Positions 33,704 through 36,156 of a DNA stretch of 36,156 nt are shown piece after piece. This stretch comes from Bacteroidota bacterium (GTDB lineage Bacteria; Bacteroidota; Bacteroidia; Chitinophagales; Chitinophagaceae), in the NCBI GenBank assembly GCA_023423835.1, contig JAFAEW010000082.1:1-36156 (forward strand), read 5' to 3'. The notes beneath the pieces were generated by a model, which had not been told where the DNA came from, did no database searches, and saw only the letters and a list, made by a program, of their open reading frames with translations. Position 1 is the stretch's first letter. Each line of letters starts with the position of its first letter. The translations under genes were made by a program, and so were the position numbers.

Positions 33704-33763
33704 GCTCACTCTCTCACTCTTTCTCACTCTCTCACCCTCTCACCCTCTCACCCTCTCACTCTC
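33704..33763. repeat. Right CT-rich repeat arm of the inserted cassette
   Basis: This is 60 nt of CTCTCAC and CTCTCACC tandem units. The final 22 nt (33742-33763) are a perfect inverted copy of the left arm. It ends 13 nt before the cas1 ATG. Confidence 0.9.
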
Positions 33764-33776
33764 AAAACGCTCATTC

Positions 33777-34781
33777 ATGAAAAAAAGCTACTATCTCTTC
33801 AATCCCGGCCGCATGAGCCGCAAAGACAATACCTTCAAATTTGTTCCTGTAAATGAAGAAGGCATTGAAGGCCCTGCAAAATATATCCCGATCGAATCGG
33901 TTGACAATCTATATTGTTTTGGTTCGCTCGATGCTAATAGTGCGTTCTTCAATTTTTTAGGAAAGGAAAAGATCAGCGTTCATTTTTTTGATTACTATGA
34001 ACATTACACCGGTAGCTTCCTGTCAAAGGAATATTTATTGAGTGGAAAGTTATTGGTCGAACAGGTGCGATCAAACTTTCAGAAATCTAAGAGGGTTGTA
34101 ATTGCGAGGAAATTTGTTGAGGGCGCCGCGTTCAATATTTTAAAAAATTTGAGGTATTACAATAACCGTGGGAAAGACACGTCTTACCAAATTGAAAAAA
34201 TTGAATCATTGATTTTACAAATTGCCGGAGCAGTTGAAATAGACGTCCTAATGGGCATCGAAGGAAACATTCGGAATAATTATTATGAAGCGTTTGATTT
34301 GATAATTAATGAGTTTGAAATGGGTAATCGTACTAAACGACCACCTTCGAATGAGATCAATGCGATGATTTCGTTTATTAATTCCATGTGTTATACTCTA
34401 TGTCTCGACATGATCTATCATACCCAATTAAATCCAACTATTAGTTTTCTGCATGAACCGGGTTACAGGAGATTTTCTCTGGCCCTTGACTTATCGGAAA
34501 TTTTCAAACCGATACTTGTCGACCGTTTGATTTTTTCATTGCTGAATAAAAAAGTGATTCAGAAAAGCGATTTCGATCATCAGGTTAATAGCTGTTTACT
34601 AAAAGATAGCGGAAGGAAAAAAATAGTAAAGTCCTGGGATGAAAAACTAAGCGAAACGATTAAGCACCGGTCATTGAAAAGAAATGTCAGTTATAAGCAC
34701 CTCGTAAAATTAGAATGTTATAAACTGGTAAAACACATTTTGGGAATGGAGGAATATAAACCGTTTAAGGCGTGGTGGTAG
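33777..34781 (+). CDS. cas1: CRISPR integrase Cas1
   Basis: The protein has 334 residues, normal for type I-B. With Cas2 it integrates new spacers at the leader end of the array. Metal-binding catalytic residues are Glu162 (GIEGNIRNNYY), His226 (FLHEPGYRR) and the acidic Asp238 (LALDLSEIFKP). The N-terminal beta domain (YYLFNPGRMSRKDN) and the C-terminal helices are intact. Its ATG lies 13 nt after the CT-rich repeat arm, so folding of that arm in the mRNA could influence its translation. Confidence 0.96.
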   Translation: MKKSYYLFNPGRMSRKDNTFKFVPVNEEGIEGPAKYIPIESVDNLYCFGSLDANSAFFNFLGKEKISVHFFDYYEHYTGSFLSKEYLLSGKLLVEQVRSNFQKSKRVVIARKFVEGAAFNILKNLRYYNNRGKDTSYQIEKIESLILQIAGAVEIDVLMGIEGNIRNNYYEAFDLIINEFEMGNRTKRPPSNEINAMISFINSMCYTLCLDMIYHTQLNPTISFLHEPGYRRFSLALDLSEIFKPILVDRLIFSLLNKKVIQKSDFDHQVNSCLLKDSGRKKIVKSWDEKLSETIKHRSLKRNVSYKHLVKLECYKLVKHILGMEEYKPFKAWW

Positions 34782-34977
34782 GGAAGCACGGGGAGGCCCG
34801 GACTGGTCGAAAAAGTAAAGGAAAAGCCGGGATTATTTGTAATAACTGTTTTGTTCATCAGAAGAAGAAAGCGAAGAGATTGTCAAAATTCCGTCTGTCT
34901 TGCCGAAGAGAATTTTAACTTGATGCGGTAATTCAACACGATTCAAATCTAATTCGTTATAGTTCAAACAATCATCC
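34782..34977 (+). other. Unusual 196-bp gap between cas1 and cas2
   Basis: No ORF, repeat or known RNA is recognised. It holds a CCCGG...CCGGG inverted pair near its start and is AT-rich towards cas2. cas1 and cas2 normally lie close together or overlap, so this may be a decayed insertion or a separate promoter region for cas2. Confidence 0.5.
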
Positions 34978-35241
34978 ATGTACATAATTCTCGTTTACGA
35001 TATCAATGAAAGGCGTGTTGCGAAGATGCTCAAATTATGCCGGGTTTATTTAAACTGGATTCAAAACAGTGTATTTGAGGGAGAGATAACGGAGGTTAAA
35101 TTAAAAGAATTAATTTTTAAGGCAAGGAGGATAATGGATGAAAAAACAGACAGCATCATTATCTTTAAGACCAGGGAAGAAAAATGGTTGTACAAGGAGG
35201 TGATAGGATTAGAAAAAAACTCGTTAGATAATCTGTTATAG
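34978..35241 (+). CDS. cas2: CRISPR adaptation protein Cas2
   Basis: The protein has 87 residues, the usual Cas2 size. The ferredoxin-like fold starts MYIILVYDINERRVAKML with the conserved Asp8, followed by the typical LNWIQNSVFEGEIT segment. Cas2 dimers bridge two Cas1 dimers during spacer integration. It ends 207 bp before the first CRISPR repeat. A separate promoter in the 196-bp upstream gap is possible. Confidence 0.95.
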   Translation: MYIILVYDINERRVAKMLKLCRVYLNWIQNSVFEGEITEVKLKELIFKARRIMDEKTDSIIIFKTREEKWLYKEVIGLEKNSLDNLL

Positions 35242-35280
35242 AGTTGTCGTACTGAAAGTTTATTTCTACATTGCAAGTTC

Positions 35281-35311
35281 CTTGACATATTGGAAAATAA
35301 AAATAATTGGA
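35281..35311 (+). promoter_or_regulatory. Likely leader promoter of the CRISPR array
   Basis: CTTG (35281-35284), a 19-nt spacer and TAATTGGA (35304-35311) are close to TTTG-N19-TAnnTTTG, with mismatches in both elements. The transcript would start near 35318, about 130 nt before the first repeat. Confidence 0.45.
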
Positions 35312-35325
35312 TATCAGCGAGTTCG

Positions 35326-35389
35326 AAAGTTGTCGAAGGCCGCCATAAAACCTATTATCGCCCTTCGACAACTTTTCATATAAAAGTTG
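35326..35389 (+). repeat. Two mutually exclusive leader hairpins
   Basis: Hairpin A is a perfect 14-bp inverted repeat (35326-35339 with 35362-35375, core AAAGTTGTCGAAGG) with a 22-nt loop. Hairpin B is a perfect 8-bp repeat (CAACTTTT 35369-35376 with AAAAGTTG 35382-35389). They share 35369-35375, so only one can form at a time. Confidence 0.85.
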
Positions 35390-35406
35390 AGGAAAACTGA
35401 ATTCAT

Positions 35407-35431
35407 AAAGCCTTGGAATACAGGCTTTTTT
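35407..35431 (+). terminator. Intrinsic-terminator-like hairpin just before the array
   Basis: AAAGCCT (35407-35413) and AGGCTTT (35422-35428) form a perfect 7-bp stem around an 8-nt loop. Six T (35426-35431) complete it. It lies 17 nt before repeat 1. It may end cas2 transcription, but it would also block leader transcription unless bypassed. Confidence 0.65.
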
Positions 35432-35448
35432 AGTCGTCGATCCGACGG

Positions 35449-36156
35449 CTTTTAATCGCACCATTTTAGGAATTGAAACTTTGCTTCGAGTTCGGCAATT
35501 CTTGCCTGTTGCGCGGCTTTTAATCGCACCATTTTAGGAATTGAAACTCTGCTGTGATGACTTCGCCATTTCTGTTGATGCCCGCTTTTAATCGCACCAT
35601 TTTAGGAATTGAAACTCGAAAGACCGTATTGTAGTGTTGCTGCCAACTAACACTTTTAATCGCACCATTTTAGGAATTGAAACTGGTTAACGAATGTTTC
35701 GGCGGCTCCCAGTTCAGTAACCTTTTAATCGCACCATTTTAGGAATTGAAACTAAGCAAGCGTAACACCATCGGTTGTTACCGGAGTACTTTTAATCGCA
35801 CCATTTTAGGAATTGAAACAAGTCTATTGCCTGATGACTTCCAAAAACAGTCAGCACTTTTAATCGCACCATTTTAGGAATTGAAACATGATGGGTATCC
35901 CGATGCCTGGTTGTTTGCTGTATCTTTTAATCGCACCATTTTAGGAATTGAAACACAAATTATGTAAGGGTGAATTATGGCCGCCTATCCTTTTAATCGC
36001 ACCATTTTAGGAATTGAAACTTCTGGGGAAAGGCAGTGATCCCTGAACGGTTGATACTTTTAATCGCACCATTTTAGGAATTGAAACTACAAATTGATTG
36101 CGTTGGGCCGCACCTGCTTAAGCTGCTTTTAATCGCACCATTTTAGGAATTGAAAC
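35449..36156 (+). CRISPR. Type I-B CRISPR array (11 repeats, 10 spacers, continues beyond window)
   Basis: Eleven identical 31-nt repeats begin CTTTTAATCGCACC and end GGAATTGAAAC. They start at 35449, 35517, 35585, 35653, 35722, 35789, 35857, 35924, 35990, 36057 and 36126. Spacer lengths are 37, 37, 37, 38, 36, 37, 36, 35, 36 and 38 nt, all different. The 3' end ATTGAAAC is the usual 8-nt crRNA handle of type I-B, so transcription runs rightwards from the leader. The last repeat ends exactly at the window edge, so the full length is unknown. No degenerate terminal repeat is seen. Confidence 0.98.

Larger units (their letters stand above)
33285..33763 (+). mobile_element. IVS-like cassette (four-helix-bundle gene between inverted repeats)
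   Basis: A 479-bp unit sits between cas4 and cas1. Perfect 22-bp inverted repeats (33285-33306 and 33742-33763) enclose a single gene for a four-helix-bundle protein. This layout resembles intervening sequences of 23S rRNA genes, where an ORF of the same family lies inside an RNase III-cut stem-loop. Here it lies in a protein-coding operon. No transposase and no obvious target duplication are visible, so mobility is inferred. Confidence 0.6.
35242..35448 (+). promoter_or_regulatory. CRISPR leader
   Basis: This is the 207-nt AT-rich region between cas2 and repeat 1, on the 5' side of the array as judged by the repeat orientation (3' end ATTGAAAC). It contains a promoter-like element, two overlapping inverted repeats and a terminator-like hairpin, listed separately. 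The last 14 nt before repeat 1 carry a CGTCG-ATC-CGACG palindrome (35435-35447). Confidence 0.8.

Noticed and set aside
35165..35464. A 99-residue minus-strand frame across cas2, leader and repeat 1
   Set aside because: It overlaps cas2 antisense and runs into the CRISPR repeat. No domain or start signal supports it.

Overview
The window is from a member of the Bacteroidota, probably a Chitinophaga-like soil or water lineage. The signs are a TonB-dependent receptor, a protein with a type IX secretion (T9SS) C-terminal signal, delta-60 repeats, weak Shine-Dalgarno sites, and repeated TAnnTTTG promoter -7 elements, once with TTTG 19 nt upstream (2178-2208). All assignments were made by reading the sequence; no database was searched.

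Layout. Positions 1-3755 carry housekeeping and small genes: rpmH and tRNA-Arg(CCT) on the minus strand, then a secreted VOC protein, a TPR membrane protein, a small acidic protein, nth and a DUF1080 hydrolase-like protein. Positions 3841-10041 hold a TonB-dependent receptor and a beta-helix-like lipoprotein, convergent with a PhoB/PhoR-type two-component system. Positions 10157-12415 encode a large secreted protein with a caspase-like (clan CD) His/Cys signature. It is followed by about 390 bp of 80-bp palindromic tandem repeats. Next come an esterase, a cupin, an MBL-fold hydrolase with rodA and mrdA (PBP2), and nadK. Positions 19657-21470 are a stand-alone Cas6-like gene coupled to a WYL-domain regulator. 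Positions 21639-25403 hold a CsgG/LpoB-like lipid- or envelope-associated protein, a delta-60 repeat T9SS protein, a possible small RNA, a small ORF and a vWA protein.

From 25512 to the end is a complete type I-B CRISPR-Cas locus in the order cas6-cas8b-cas7-cas5-cas3-cas4-[inserted gene]-cas1-cas2-leader-array. The array has 11 identical 31-nt repeats and 10 spacers of 35-38 nt, and it runs off the window end. Cas6 would cut the array transcript to leave an ATTGAAAC 5' handle. Cas5, Cas7 and Cas8b (perhaps with an internally initiated Cas11) would form Cascade. Cas3 (HD nuclease plus helicase) degrades targets, and Cas4-Cas1-Cas2 acquire spacers.

The most unusual features are three. (1) A four-helix-bundle (23S rRNA intervening-sequence type) gene sits between cas4 and cas1, flanked by a perfect 22-bp inverted GA/CT repeat. 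This looks like an IVS-style element that could fold and split the cas mRNA. (2) The Cas6-like/WYL pair lies 5 kb upstream, and its Cas6 lacks the His found at the presumed active-site position of the locus Cas6. (3) The CRISPR leader contains two mutually exclusive hairpins and an intrinsic-terminator-like hairpin just 17 nt before the first repeat.
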